24,735 nt of DNA, taken from assembly GCA_035716025.1 (NCBI GenBank), contig DASTKH010000017.1:1-24735 (forward strand). Reading direction: 5' to 3'. This document shows, piece by piece, positions 1 through 7,331 of the stretch; positions within the stretch are counted from its first letter, which is position 1, and the number at the start of each line of letters is the position of its first letter. The stretch comes from JADGHE01 sp035716025 (lineage in GTDB: Bacteria; Pseudomonadota; Alphaproteobacteria; Rhizobiales; Xanthobacteraceae). A program made the position numbers and the translations under genes. Under the pieces are notes generated by a model that had not been told where the DNA came from, did no database searches, and worked only from the letters and a program-made list of their open reading frames with translations.

Positions 1-352
1 CCACCTGCAGGAGACCAAGGAGCACATCAACCGGCTCAATCAGGTGTTCCAGACGCTCGGCAAGCGACCCGGAGGCGTCGACTGTCCGGCGATCGACGGC
101 ATCATCGAGGAAGCCAATGACGTGGCGAGCGAAGTCGACGACAAGCAGGTTCTCGATGCTGCGTTGATTGCCGCCGCGCAGGCCGTCGAGCACTACGAAA
201 TGACGCGCTACGGCACGCTCGTCGCTTGGGCCGAACAAATGGGCCGGCGCGACGTCGTCACGCCGCTGCAGAAGACCCTGGAGGAGGAGAAAGCGACCGA
301 CAAGCGGCTGACCGCGATGGCGGAGTCGAACATCAACCGGAAGGCGGCCTGA
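1..352 (+). CDS. Ferritin-like DUF892 (YciE/YciF-type) protein, 3' part
   Basis: The reading frame is open from the window edge (first full codon at base 2) to the TGA at 350-352, so the 5' end is missing. The visible part, about 116 residues, is the C-terminal half of a DUF892 ferritin-like four-helix bundle. It shows the family pattern of an E-x3-H-x2-R-L helix, a 'LGKRP' turn, the acidic 'IIEEAND' segment, the central 'QAVEHYEMTRYGTL' helix with the Glu/His pair expected for di-metal binding, and a final Glu-rich 'LEEEKATDKRLT' helix. YciE/YciF-type proteins are linked to stress responses, but their reaction is not established. The gene converges on yciB with 68 bp between stops and no clear terminator. 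The GTG at 44 is an internal codon, not the start. Confidence 0.85.
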   Translation, partial: HLQETKEHINRLNQVFQTLGKRPGGVDCPAIDGIIEEANDVASEVDDKQVLDAALIAAAQAVEHYEMTRYGTLVAWAEQMGRRDVVTPLQKTLEEEKATDKRLTAMAESNINRKAA

Positions 353-420
353 GCGCCGGCGGCGCGCGGCCCGGCGAGGTGGCTTGGCTTCTGCCGGCGA
401 CGCCGGGTCGCGCCTCAAGC

Positions 421-1080
421 CTAAAGCTTCGGGCCGCTGCCCGAACCGACGTCGGGCGGTGCCTCGTGGCGGGCGTGACGTTTGAGGAGGGGGTACTGCA
501 GCGCCGCGAAGGCGAAAGTGAGGGGCAGGACCGCAAACGCCTTGAAACTCACCCAGACATCGGTCGACTGCGTGCGCCAGACGAGCTCGTTGAGCGCGGC
601 GAGCGCAAAGAAGAAGAGCGCCCAGCGCCAGGTGAGCTTTCGCCATCCCGCCTCGTCGAGATCGAAGACCGCATCGAACACGATGGCGAGCAGAGACTTT
701 CCGAAAGCGAGGCCGCCCGCGAGCAGGCCGCCGAACAGCACGTAAATGATCGTCGGCTTGAGCTTAATGAACGTCTCGTCGTGCAAGATGAGGGTGAGAG
801 AGCCGAAAACCATGACGACGACCCCCGTGACCAGCGCCATGGCCGGCAGGTGGCGCGTCAGGATGTAGGACACGGCGAGCGCAATGAGCACCGCGATCAT
901 GAAGATTGCGGTGGCCGCAAAAATGCCGGCACGAGGGCCTTCGAGAAGACCGTCGGGTAGCATCGTCGAGAGCAGGGGCGCGAACAGTGCCGGTCGCGAA
1001 TTCGCGAAGAAAAACAGGAGCAGCGGCCCGAGATCGAGCGCGAGCTTGAGGCCGGGATGAAGCGGCGGCTTTTTGGTCAT
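421..1080 (-). CDS. yciB: Inner membrane-spanning protein YciB / septation protein A
   Basis: The 219-residue product is almost entirely hydrophobic helices separated by short basic loops, which fits the five or six membrane segments of the YciB/IspZ family. Recognisable family features are the N-terminal 'LALDLGPLLLFFFAN' helix, the 'DETFIKLKPTIIYVLFGG' segment, and the 'WRKLTWRWALFFFALAALNE' helix with the adjacent 'W.SFK' motif. The family acts in the inner membrane in cell-envelope integrity and septation, and its biochemical activity is unknown. The length is slightly above the usual 180-210 because of a hydrophilic C-terminal tail (HARHEAPPDVGSGSGPKL). The ATG at 1080 is followed at once by the conserved N-terminus. 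The gene is divergent from proA, with 132 bp between the two starts. Confidence 0.93.
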   Translation of the reverse strand: MTKKPPLHPGLKLALDLGPLLLFFFANSRPALFAPLLSTMLPDGLLEGPRAGIFAATAIFMIAVLIALAVSYILTRHLPAMALVTGVVVMVFGSLTLILHDETFIKLKPTIIYVLFGGLLAGGLAFGKSLLAIVFDAVFDLDEAGWRKLTWRWALFFFALAALNELVWRTQSTDVWVSFKAFAVLPLTFAFAALQYPLLKRHARHEAPPDVGSGSGPKL

Positions 1081-1199
1081 GATTTCCGATCTAACGTAAG
1101 ATCGCCCCGCTTAGAAGCCGTTGCCGAGCCCCGCCGGGCGGACTTTGGGCGATCCCGCGGGGGTTGGGGTTGCGGCATTCACCGGCCGCGCCGATGTGA

Positions 1200-1213
1200 T
1201 ATAAAGTTACACA
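1200..1213 (+). promoter_or_regulatory. -10-like hexamer directly before proA start
   Basis: TATAAA at 1200-1205 lies 7 nt before the ATG of proA in otherwise very GC-rich sequence. A transcript starting at the normal distance from this -10 would begin at or next to the start codon. No good -35 hexamer stands 16-18 nt upstream, so this is a weak prediction. Confidence 0.3.
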
Positions 1214-2505
1214 TGACTGCACCTCTCAAAGCCGTTGAAGGCACGGGTGATATCGCCGCGCTGATGCGCGACATGGGGCAAAGGGCCCGCCGCGCGGCGC
1301 GGACGCTCGCGCTTGCACCGACCCAACGCAAAAACGATGCGCTCGCGGCCATGGCGCGCGCGCTGCGTGCGCGTTGCGCCGCCATCCTCGCCGCCAATGC
1401 CGAAGACGCGGCCGAGGCGAAAGCCGCCGGCGCAACACCTGCTTTCGTCGATCGGCTCGCGCTCGACGAAAAGCGCGTCGCGGCGATCGCCACCGGACTC
1501 GAAGAGATCGCTGCGCTCGCCGATCCGGTCGGCACGGTGATCGACCGCTGGACGCGGCCGAACGGGCTTGTGATCGAGCGTGTGCGCGTCCCCCTCGGCG
1601 TCGTCGGCGTGATCTACGAAAGCCGGCCCAATGTGACGGCGGATGCCGGCGCGCTCTGCCTCAAGGCCGGCAACGCCGTCATTCTGCGCGGCGGCTCGGA
1701 AAGCTTCCGTTCCTCGCGCGAGATCCACGCCGCGCTCGCCCACGGCCTCGGCGAGGCCGGCCTGCCGGAGGACGCGATTCAGCTTGTCCCGACGCGCGAC
1801 CGGGCGGCGGTGGGCGCGATGCTCGCAGGCCTCGACGGAGCCATCGACGTGATCGTGCCGCGCGGAGGCAAGAATCTCGTCGCACGCGTGCAGGCGGAAG
1901 CGCGCGTGCCGGTCTTCGCGCATCTTGAAGGCGTCTGTCACGTCTATGTTGATCGCTCGGCCGATCTCGAAATGGCGAAGGCGGTCGTTCTCAACGCGAA
2001 GCTGCGGCGGACGGGCGTCTGTGGCGCGGCAGAGACTTTGCTGATCGACGGCGCAGCCGCCGCGACCCACCTTAAGCCTCTGGTGGCGATGCTGATCGAA
2101 GCGGGCTGCGAGGTGCGCGGCGATACTCCCGTGCAGGCCGCCGATCCGCGCGTAAAGCCCGCGCGCGATGAGGACTGGGGCACCGAATATCTGGACGCCA
2201 TCATTGCCGCCAAGGTGGTCGACGGCGTGGAGGGCGCAATCCGGCACATTGAGCGCTACGGCTCGCACCACACCGACGCGATCATCGCCGGCGATCAGGC
2301 GGCGGCCGACAAGTTCCTCGCGGAGGTCGATTCCGCAATCGTCATCCACAATGCCTCGACGCAGTTTGCGGACGGAGGCGAATTCGGGTTCGGCGCGGAA
2401 ATCGGCATTTCTACCGGGCGCATGCACGCACGCGGACCCGTGGGCGTCGAGCAGCTCTGCACGTTCAAGTACCGCGTCCGCGGCAGTGGGCAGACGCGCC
2501 CATGA
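1213..2505 (+). CDS. proA: Gamma-glutamyl phosphate reductase (glutamate-5-semialdehyde dehydrogenase)
   Basis: ProA reduces L-glutamate 5-phosphate to the semialdehyde with NADPH, the second step of proline synthesis, in the cytoplasm. With the ATG at 1213 the product has 430 residues, normal for the family. The frame is open further upstream, but that extension lacks family similarity. Seen in the protein: the 'PLGVVGVIYESRPNVT' segment (about 127-142), 'KAGNAVILRGGSES' (151-164), 'VIVPRGGKNL', and the catalytic-cysteine motif 'NAKLRRTGVCGAAETLL' with Cys270. The C-terminus has the usual 'FGFGAEIGISTGRMHARGPVGVEQL'. proB is not adjacent; the upstream neighbour is the divergent yciB. There is no Shine-Dalgarno sequence. 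A TATAAA hexamer (1200-1205) ends 7 nt before the ATG, so the transcript may be leaderless. Confidence 0.97.
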   Translation: MTAPLKAVEGTGDIAALMRDMGQRARRAARTLALAPTQRKNDALAAMARALRARCAAILAANAEDAAEAKAAGATPAFVDRLALDEKRVAAIATGLEEIAALADPVGTVIDRWTRPNGLVIERVRVPLGVVGVIYESRPNVTADAGALCLKAGNAVILRGGSESFRSSREIHAALAHGLGEAGLPEDAIQLVPTRDRAAVGAMLAGLDGAIDVIVPRGGKNLVARVQAEARVPVFAHLEGVCHVYVDRSADLEMAKAVVLNAKLRRTGVCGAAETLLIDGAAAATHLKPLVAMLIEAGCEVRGDTPVQAADPRVKPARDEDWGTEYLDAIIAAKVVDGVEGAIRHIERYGSHHTDAIIAGDQAAADKFLAEVDSAIVIHNASTQFADGGEFGFGAEIGISTGRMHARGPVGVEQLCTFKYRVRGSGQTRP

Positions 2506-2602
2506 GCCTCTTGCGCGCAGCCCGACGCGACGGCCAAATCGCAGGCGTGGGCGAGGCGGTCAGCCGCCTTGCCCGTCTCGGCGTGTCCCGGTCGGGCGCG
2601 CT

Positions 2603-3058
2603 TTAGGGGGCGCCGCCTGCATCGCACGGCTGCGTGCGGCCATAGCCGAGATCGATCACGCACGAGCCGTATATCTGTCCGCTGTAGCGGTTATAGGCAT
2701 AATAGCTCCGGCCCGGCGTGCGCACGACGGGCGCGACGGCGTAGCCGCCTTCGTATGGACCCGCTTCGTATCCGCCGCCGTAGTAGGGGTATCCGCCGAA
2801 CAGCCAGAACGGCGCGGTCGCAAGTCCCACCACGGCGCCTGCCACGCCGGCGGGGAACCGGTGGCGGTCCCGGTAAACCCGGCCGGCATGACGCACCCGG
2901 TCTCGCCGGTTGCGAATCGCCGAAACATCCTGGCTCGTCGCCCGTGCGGCGGAGGCACCGTCGCGGGGGGCCGCGGAGGCGGGCACGGCGTAAAGCCCCA
3001 TGCCGAGTGCGGCGCACAACCCGGTCCCGGCCAGAATCGTCCGATATCTCACAGTCAT
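2603..3058 (-). CDS. Small secreted Tyr/Gly-rich protein of unknown function
   Basis: This 151-residue protein is not assigned to a named family. It begins with a clear Sec signal peptide: basic 'VRYR', a hydrophobic stretch at about 8-24, and a likely cut after Ala29 in 'VPASA-AP'. A basic segment (about 49-68, RNRRDRVRHAGR) follows, then a short glycine/alanine hydrophobic stretch (70-88), a Gly/Tyr-rich region (89-106) and a C-terminal part with two cysteines (C133 and C145) in 'GSCVIDLGYGRTQPCDA', which could form a disulfide. This layout is common in small periplasmic or surface proteins of rhizobial bacteria. The ATG at 3058 has GAGG about 6 nt upstream. The gene is convergent with proA and lies 123 bp downstream of the racemase-like gene on the same strand. 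Confidence 0.75.
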   Translation of the reverse strand: MTVRYRTILAGTGLCAALGMGLYAVPASAAPRDGASAARATSQDVSAIRNRRDRVRHAGRVYRDRHRFPAGVAGAVVGLATAPFWLFGGYPYYGGGYEAGPYEGGYAVAPVVRTPGRSYYAYNRYSGQIYGSCVIDLGYGRTQPCDAGGAP

Positions 3059-3181
3059 GGAAACCTCGCGGTGCGTTGGAGGAAGACCGGCCGCCGCGCG
3101 CGGTCCGCGCCGGCGAAGATCCGACCCTCGCTGTCAACGCAAGCGGCGGGCGCGCGTTCCGGGCCCAATCGAGGCGGCGGC

Positions 3182-4273
3182 TTAAAGCAGCAGCTTGGCG
3201 ACCGCGTCTTCGTTCCAGGCCATGCCGTGGCCGGGCCGGTCGGGAATGATGGCCTCGCCGTTCTCGATCGCGAGGGGCTCCTGCAGCACCGGGTTTGCCC
3301 AATCGACATATTCGAGATAGTGCGCCGTCGGGGCGACCGCGAGGAGATGAGCGCTCATCTCGGGAAAGAGATGGCTCGAGATCGGCACGCCCGACGCCTG
3401 CGCAAGCGCCGCCGCCCGCAGCCACGCCGTCGCACCGCCGATCTTCATGACGTCCGGCATGATGAGATCGCTCGCGCGGGCCGCGATCGCCTTCTGCACG
3501 TCGTTTGCCGACCAGAAATTCTCGCCGATCTGGACCGAGGTCTTGAGCGCCTGGGCAACGGCCGCATTGCCCGCATAGTCGTCGGCGCGCACCGGCTCCT
3601 CGATCCAGTAAAGCCCTTCGCCGTCGAGCGCATGACCGCGGCGAATCGCCTCGGGCACGTCGAGGCACTGATTGTAGTCGGACATCACCAGGACATCGTC
3701 TCCGACGGCCTCGCGCACCGCGCGGGCGACCCGCAAGTCCTCCGCAAGCGTCGGATAGCCGAGCCGCAGCTTGATGGCGGAAAAGCCGAACTCCTGCAGT
3801 TCGATTGCTTCCGCCGCGGTTGCCTCGGCGCCCATCAGGCCGAGACCGGTGCTGTTGTAGGCGGGGATGGGCTTTGCTTCGCCGCCCCAGAGGGTGACGA
3901 GCGGCAGGCCGGCCGCCTTGCCGAGCGCGTCCCAGCAGGCCATGTCGATCGCCGCGATGGCCATCGTCACGATTCCAGTGCCGCTCAGCAGCAGGAAACG
4001 CTGCTGCAAATGCTGTTCGATTGCGCGGGGGGCGACCCGCGCCCCCTCGATCAGCGAGAGCATATTGTCGAGCATTTCGATGGTGGGAATGAGCGCCGCC
4101 GGGTTGGGACTGAACAGGTAGGAAATGCCGGTGATCCCTTCCTCCGTTTCGAGGTCGACCAGGACGAGCGGTGCCCGGGTGATCGTGCCGGAGGCGGTGG
4201 CGAGCCGCCGCCGCATCGGCGCCATCACGGCGCGCGCCCGCAGATCGCGGATGTGCAAATGCCCGGCGTTCAT
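3182..4273 (-). CDS. Mandelate racemase / muconate lactonizing enzyme family protein (enolase superfamily)
   Basis: The 363-residue product matches Pseudomonas mandelate racemase closely in my memory of that sequence, with a constant offset of +4 residues across the barrel. The metal ligands are present: D199 ('SDYNQ'), E225 ('WIEEP') and E251 ('IGENF'). The His-Asp dyad is present as H301 ('SSHLFPE') and D274 ('MPDVMKIGG'), and E321 matches the electrophilic Glu317. The first lysine of the KxK motif is K168, but the second, the catalytic Lys166 of the racemase, is Arg170 ('IKLRLGYP'). Enzymes of this type abstract the alpha proton of a carboxylate and lead to racemisation or dehydration; the substrate here is unknown. 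The start is set at ATG 4273 because GGGAGG lies 6 nt before it; the open frame continues to 4447 without family similarity. It stands alone, without sugar-acid or aromatic pathway genes, and is divergent from nadD. Confidence 0.9.
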   Translation of the reverse strand: MNAGHLHIRDLRARAVMAPMRRRLATASGTITRAPLVLVDLETEEGITGISYLFSPNPAALIPTIEMLDNMLSLIEGARVAPRAIEQHLQQRFLLLSGTGIVTMAIAAIDMACWDALGKAAGLPLVTLWGGEAKPIPAYNSTGLGLMGAEATAAEAIELQEFGFSAIKLRLGYPTLAEDLRVARAVREAVGDDVLVMSDYNQCLDVPEAIRRGHALDGEGLYWIEEPVRADDYAGNAAVAQALKTSVQIGENFWSANDVQKAIAARASDLIMPDVMKIGGATAWLRAAALAQASGVPISSHLFPEMSAHLLAVAPTAHYLEYVDWANPVLQEPLAIENGEAIIPDRPGHGMAWNEDAVAKLLL

Positions 4274-4327
4274 GGGTCCTCCCTTGATTTTCCTGTGGGC
4301 AGCGGTCGCCCGGCGGGCCGCAGATTT

Positions 4328-4338
4328 CCTATGATAGG
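4328..4338. promoter_or_regulatory. CCTAT-G-ATAGG palindrome with -10-like TATGAT before nadD
   Basis: An 11-bp perfect palindrome lies in the 67-bp gap between the divergent racemase-like gene and nadD. It contains TATGAT (4330-4335), which ends 5 nt before the nadD ATG, so it may be a -10 element of a leaderless nadD transcript. No convincing -35 is seen. Confidence 0.25.
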
Positions 4339-4340
4339 CC

Positions 4341-5021
4341 ATGACCGGGCGGAATGTCGTTCGCGACGGAGGGGGGCAGGGCGAGCGGCTCGTCCTGCCG
4401 CGCCATGCACGCGGCCAGCGCATCGGTCTTTTTGGAGGATCGTTCAATCCGCCGCACCCCGCGCACCGGCAGGCGAGCCTCCTTGCCCTCAGGCGGTTGG
4501 ACCTCGATCAGGTGTGGTGGCTGGTCACACCCGGCAATCCGTTGAAGGACAACACGGCGCTGCCGCCGCTCGAGGAACGGCTCGCGGCGGCCAGGGCCGT
4601 TTCCAACCATCCGCGCATCGTCGTCACGGGAATCGAGGCGCAGCTCGGCACGCGCTTCACCGTCGACACGCTGCGCGCACTGCGTCGGCTCTGCCCGGGC
4701 GTCTGTTTCGTCTGGATCATGGGGGCGGACGGGCTGCGCGACTTTCATCGTTGGCGGCACTGGCGGCGAATTTTCGCGCTGATGCCGATCGCGGTGGTCG
4801 ACCGCGACAGGGGCGGCCTGCGGGCGCTCGCGTCACCGAGCGCCCGGGCCTTCGCCCGAGCGCGGCTGCCGGAGCGGGCCGCGCGCCTCCTGCCGCGGCG
4901 TCCTCCGCCGGCCTGGGTTTTCCTTCATGGTCTCAAGTCCCCCCTGTCTTCGACGGCGCTCCGGGCGCACGAGAGCGGACGGAGGGTGGTTGAAAGGGGC
5001 GGCGCGCCATGCCTATCTTAG
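4341..5021 (+). CDS. nadD: Nicotinate-nucleotide adenylyltransferase
   Basis: NadD joins ATP and nicotinate mononucleotide to give deamido-NAD in cytoplasmic NAD synthesis. The 226-residue protein has the nucleotidyltransferase signature 'GLFGGSFNPPHPAH' (about 29-42, the GxFxPxHxGH-type motif with Ala before the second His), the 'TPGNPLKDN' and 'LPPLEERLAAA' segments, 'TRFTVDTLRAL', the 'FVWIMGADGLRDFHRW' strand, and the C-terminal 'LSSTALR' (202-208) that matches the ISSTxIR motif. The N-terminus carries about 25 extra polar residues before the first beta strand, as in other rhizobial NadD proteins. No Shine-Dalgarno sequence precedes the ATG. Its 3' end runs into the start region of rsfS, which suggests translational coupling. 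Confidence 0.94.
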   Translation: MTGRNVVRDGGGQGERLVLPRHARGQRIGLFGGSFNPPHPAHRQASLLALRRLDLDQVWWLVTPGNPLKDNTALPPLEERLAAARAVSNHPRIVVTGIEAQLGTRFTVDTLRALRRLCPGVCFVWIMGADGLRDFHRWRHWRRIFALMPIAVVDRDRGGLRALASPSARAFARARLPERAARLLPRRPPPAWVFLHGLKSPLSSTALRAHESGRRVVERGGAPCLS

Positions 5022-5481
5022 GGGGACCGGCACACGGATCGCCGGCATCGACGAAGAGGAAGAGGACCCCCTGTCCACTCCATTATCCCTTCAGGCCCAC
5101 GTTTCGCGGCCTGGACCGGTCCCCAAGGCGCGGCTTGACGCCACGGAGACCTTGAAGCTGATCCTCGCACAGCTTGAAGATGCCAAGGCCGAGGACACCG
5201 TCACGATCGATCTGAGCGGCAAGACCCCCATCGCCGACACGATGGTGGTGACGAGCGGTCGTTCCAATCGGCAGGTGGGCGCGATCGCCGACCGTCTGCT
5301 TAAGGCCCTCGACGAAGCCGGCGTGCGCGGCGTGCGCATCGAAGGCCTGCCGCATTGCGACTGGGTGCTGATCGACGCGGGCGACGTGATCGTCCACGTC
5401 TTCCGCCCGGAAGTGCGCGCGTTTTACAATCTGGAAAAAATGTGGGGCACCGACGTCGCGCGGGAACGTCGCGTCGGCTGA
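4990..5481 (+). CDS. rsfS: Ribosome silencing factor RsfS
   Basis: RsfS binds ribosomal protein L14 and keeps the 50S subunit from joining 30S when nutrients are scarce. The conserved domain is complete: 'LKLILAQLEDAKAEDTVTIDLSGK', 'IADTMVVTSGRSNRQVGAIADRL', 'GVRIEGLPHCDWVLIDAGDVIVHVF' and 'R.FYNLEKMWG'. The start is uncertain. The only in-frame ATG (4927) lies 95 bp inside nadD and has no ribosome binding site. I chose TTG 4990, 4 nt after GGAGG, which gives 163 residues and a 32-bp overlap with nadD. A CTG at 5071 after AGAGGA is another option. The first 50 or so residues are not conserved in the family. It lies between nadD and rlmH in one transcription unit. Confidence 0.93.
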   Translation: MKGAARHAYLRGTGTRIAGIDEEEEDPLSTPLSLQAHVSRPGPVPKARLDATETLKLILAQLEDAKAEDTVTIDLSGKTPIADTMVVTSGRSNRQVGAIADRLLKALDEAGVRGVRIEGLPHCDWVLIDAGDVIVHVFRPEVRAFYNLEKMWGTDVARERRVG

Positions 5482-5499
5482 TTGTTGCGGGGGACGCCG

Positions 5500-5982
5500 A
5501 TGCGGCTGACCGTGGTCGCCATCGGGCGTCTCAAGCACGGACCGGAACGCCAGCTCGGCGAACGATTTCGCGAGCGGGCTGAGAAAAGCGGCCGCGCCCT
5601 CGGCTTTCGCGCCGTCGAGGTCGTGGAGGTCGATGAAAGTCGCAGCCGGGATGCCGGGCGGCGGATGATCGAGGAGTCCGTCGCGGTCGCCCATTTGTTG
5701 CCGGATCGGGCCGCACTGGTGATCCTGGACGAAAGGGGCGATGCGCTGGCGAGCGCCGCTTTCGCCGGCCGGCTCGGCCGTTGGCGCGACGAGGGACGCA
5801 GCGATGCGGTGTTCGTGATCGGCGGTCCCGACGGGCTCGCGGAGTCCTTACGCGATCGCGCGGACCTGCGGCTCGCTTTCGGGGCCATGACCTGGCCGCA
5901 TCAACTCGTGCGCATCATGCTGCTCGAACAAATTTACCGCGCCATGACCATCCTTTCCGGCCATCCTTACCACCGCGCCTGA
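5500..5982 (+). CDS. rlmH: 23S rRNA (pseudouridine1915-N3)-methyltransferase RlmH
   Basis: RlmH is a SPOUT methyltransferase that uses S-adenosylmethionine to methylate pseudouridine 1915 in helix 69 of 23S rRNA, acting on assembled 70S ribosomes. The 160-residue length is exactly that of the family. The trefoil-knot cofactor site is visible in 'DAVFVIGGPDGL' (102-113), 'FGAMTWPHQLVRIMLLEQIYRA' (127-148) and the conserved C-terminal 'GHPYHR'. The ATG at 5500 follows GGGGGA by 6 nt. A TTG at 5482 would add six residues without support. The gene starts 18 bp after the rsfS stop, so the pair is probably cotranscribed. The RsfS-RlmH pairing is widespread and joins two late ribosome functions. Confidence 0.96.
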   Translation: MRLTVVAIGRLKHGPERQLGERFRERAEKSGRALGFRAVEVVEVDESRSRDAGRRMIEESVAVAHLLPDRAALVILDERGDALASAAFAGRLGRWRDEGRSDAVFVIGGPDGLAESLRDRADLRLAFGAMTWPHQLVRIMLLEQIYRAMTILSGHPYHRA

Positions 5983-6029
5983 CGAGGCGGCCGCGATATG
6001 GTTAATGATGTCTTCACCAAAGCCGTGAC

Positions 6030-6042
6030 TACAATTTCCGCA
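6030..6042 (+). promoter_or_regulatory. -10-like TACAAT directly before the envC-type gene
   Basis: TACAAT (6030-6035) ends 6 nt before the ATG at 6042, in a 59-bp gap after rlmH that is less GC-rich than its surroundings. There is no Shine-Dalgarno sequence. A transcript from here would start at or near the ATG. The -35 region is poor. Confidence 0.3.
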
Positions 6043-7331
6043 TGGCATCCCGTCCGCCCGCCGTCGCGCTGCTGAGCGCCCTTGCGGTTGCGGCCGCACT
6101 CGGCGGCCGGGCGCCGCCTGCGGCCGCCCAGGCGCCGCTGCAGATCACGCCGCCGGGAGCGACGGCGCCGCAGCCGGAAGACGAAAAGGCCGCGCGCCAG
6201 CGCGAACTCGAAAAGCTCCGCGCGGATCAGAAGAAGGCGAAGGAGCAGGAGGCGAAGCTCGCGGCCGAACTCGCGGCAATCGGTCAGGATCGCCAGAAGC
6301 TCGGCAAGGCGCTCATCGAGGCCGCGGCGCGCCTGCGGGAGATCGAAGAACAAGCGGGCGCAACCGAGAGCCGCCTCAAGTCGCTCGACGAGAACGAGGC
6401 GCGTCTGCGCGCCTCGCTCGACAAGCGCAAGGCGGCGATTGCAGGTCTCCTCGCGGCGCTGCAGCGCCTCGGGCGCCATCCCCCGCCGCCCTTGCTGGTG
6501 CGGCCGGAGGCCGCGCTCGAATCGGTCCGCGCCGCCATTCTCATGGGCGCAGTGGTCCCCGAAATGCGGCTCGAAGCGGAAGCGCTCGCGGCCGACCTCA
6601 CGGAACTCGTGCGGGTTCGCCGCGAGATCGCGGCCGAGCGCGAGCGTTTCGCGAGCGAGATCGCAAGCCTCGGCTCGGAACGGAACCGCCTCGAACGGCT
6701 CGTCGAAGAACGGCAGAAGCGTCAGGCGGAGGCGGAACAGGCGCTCGAAGCGGAGCGCCGGCGCGCGCTTGCGCTTGCGCGTCAGGTCGAGGACCTCAAG
6801 GAGCTGATCGCGCGGCTCGAGCACGACGCGGCGTCCGCGCCCGGCAAGCCGGCCGGACAGGCGGAACCGCCCCGCCTCAAGCCGGCGATCGCCTTCGCGG
6901 AGGCCAAGGGTCTTTTGCCCCTGCCGGTCAATGGGGTGAAAATTCGCGACTTCGGCGCACCGGACGGACTAGGCGGCGCTCAGAAGGGCATTTCCCTTGC
7001 AACCCGGGCGGGTGCTCAGGTCACCGCGCCCTGCGACGGATGGGTGGTCTATGCCGGGCCGTTCCGATCCTACGGACAACTCTTGATCCTCAATGCTGGC
7101 GGCGGGTATCATGTCCTCCTCGCGGGCATGGAACGGATTTCCGTGGATCTTGGCCAGTTTGTGCTGACAGGCGAGCCCGTGGCGATAATGGGCGGGGGGT
7201 CGCGAACGGCCGCCACTTTTGCCACAGAATCGAGCCAACCGATCCTCTATATTGAATTCCGGAAGGACGGGGCGCCCGTCGACCCGGGTCCGTGGTGGAC
7301 GAAGACCGACAGCGAAAAGGTTCGCGGATGA
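6042..7331 (+). CDS. envC: EnvC-type murein hydrolase activator (degenerate LytM/M23 domain)
   Basis: The 429-residue protein has a signal peptide (hydrophobic at 7-20, likely cut after the 'AAAQA' near 31), a long Glu/Arg/Ala-rich coiled coil (about 45-145 and 175-260), a Pro-rich break (147-152) and a C-terminal LytM fold (about 290-420). This is the layout of EnvC, which binds the divisome and switches on periplasmic amidases that split septal peptidoglycan. The zinc ligands of active M23 enzymes are lost: the HxGxD motif reads Q314-K-G-I-S318, and the final HxH motif reads I401-L-Y403 ('ILYIEF'). It is therefore expected to activate amidases, not to cut peptidoglycan itself. Its TGA overlaps the ctpA ATG (ATGA), which indicates coupling. 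The gene symbol rests on architecture, not on close identity. Confidence 0.9.
   Translation: MASRPPAVALLSALAVAAALGGRAPPAAAQAPLQITPPGATAPQPEDEKAARQRELEKLRADQKKAKEQEAKLAAELAAIGQDRQKLGKALIEAAARLREIEEQAGATESRLKSLDENEARLRASLDKRKAAIAGLLAALQRLGRHPPPPLLVRPEAALESVRAAILMGAVVPEMRLEAEALAADLTELVRVRREIAAERERFASEIASLGSERNRLERLVEERQKRQAEAEQALEAERRRALALARQVEDLKELIARLEHDAASAPGKPAGQAEPPRLKPAIAFAEAKGLLPLPVNGVKIRDFGAPDGLGGAQKGISLATRAGAQVTAPCDGWVVYAGPFRSYGQLLILNAGGGYHVLLAGMERISVDLGQFVLTGEPVAIMGGGSRTAATFATESSQPILYIEFRKDGAPVDPGPWWTKTDSEKVRG

Noticed and set aside
1057..1212. Upstream extension of the proA frame
   Set aside because: It overlaps the start of yciB and is not conserved. ATG 1213 gives a normal ProA length.
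4274..4447. Longer start of the racemase-like gene
   Set aside because: The added part would overlap nadD on the other strand and lacks similarity. GGGAGG before ATG 4273 settles the start.
2168..4993. A 941-codon open frame on the plus strand
   Set aside because: It runs antisense or out of frame through proA, the racemase-like gene and nadD. Its translation is Arg/Gly/Pro-rich without any family motif. It is a shadow of GC-rich coding DNA.
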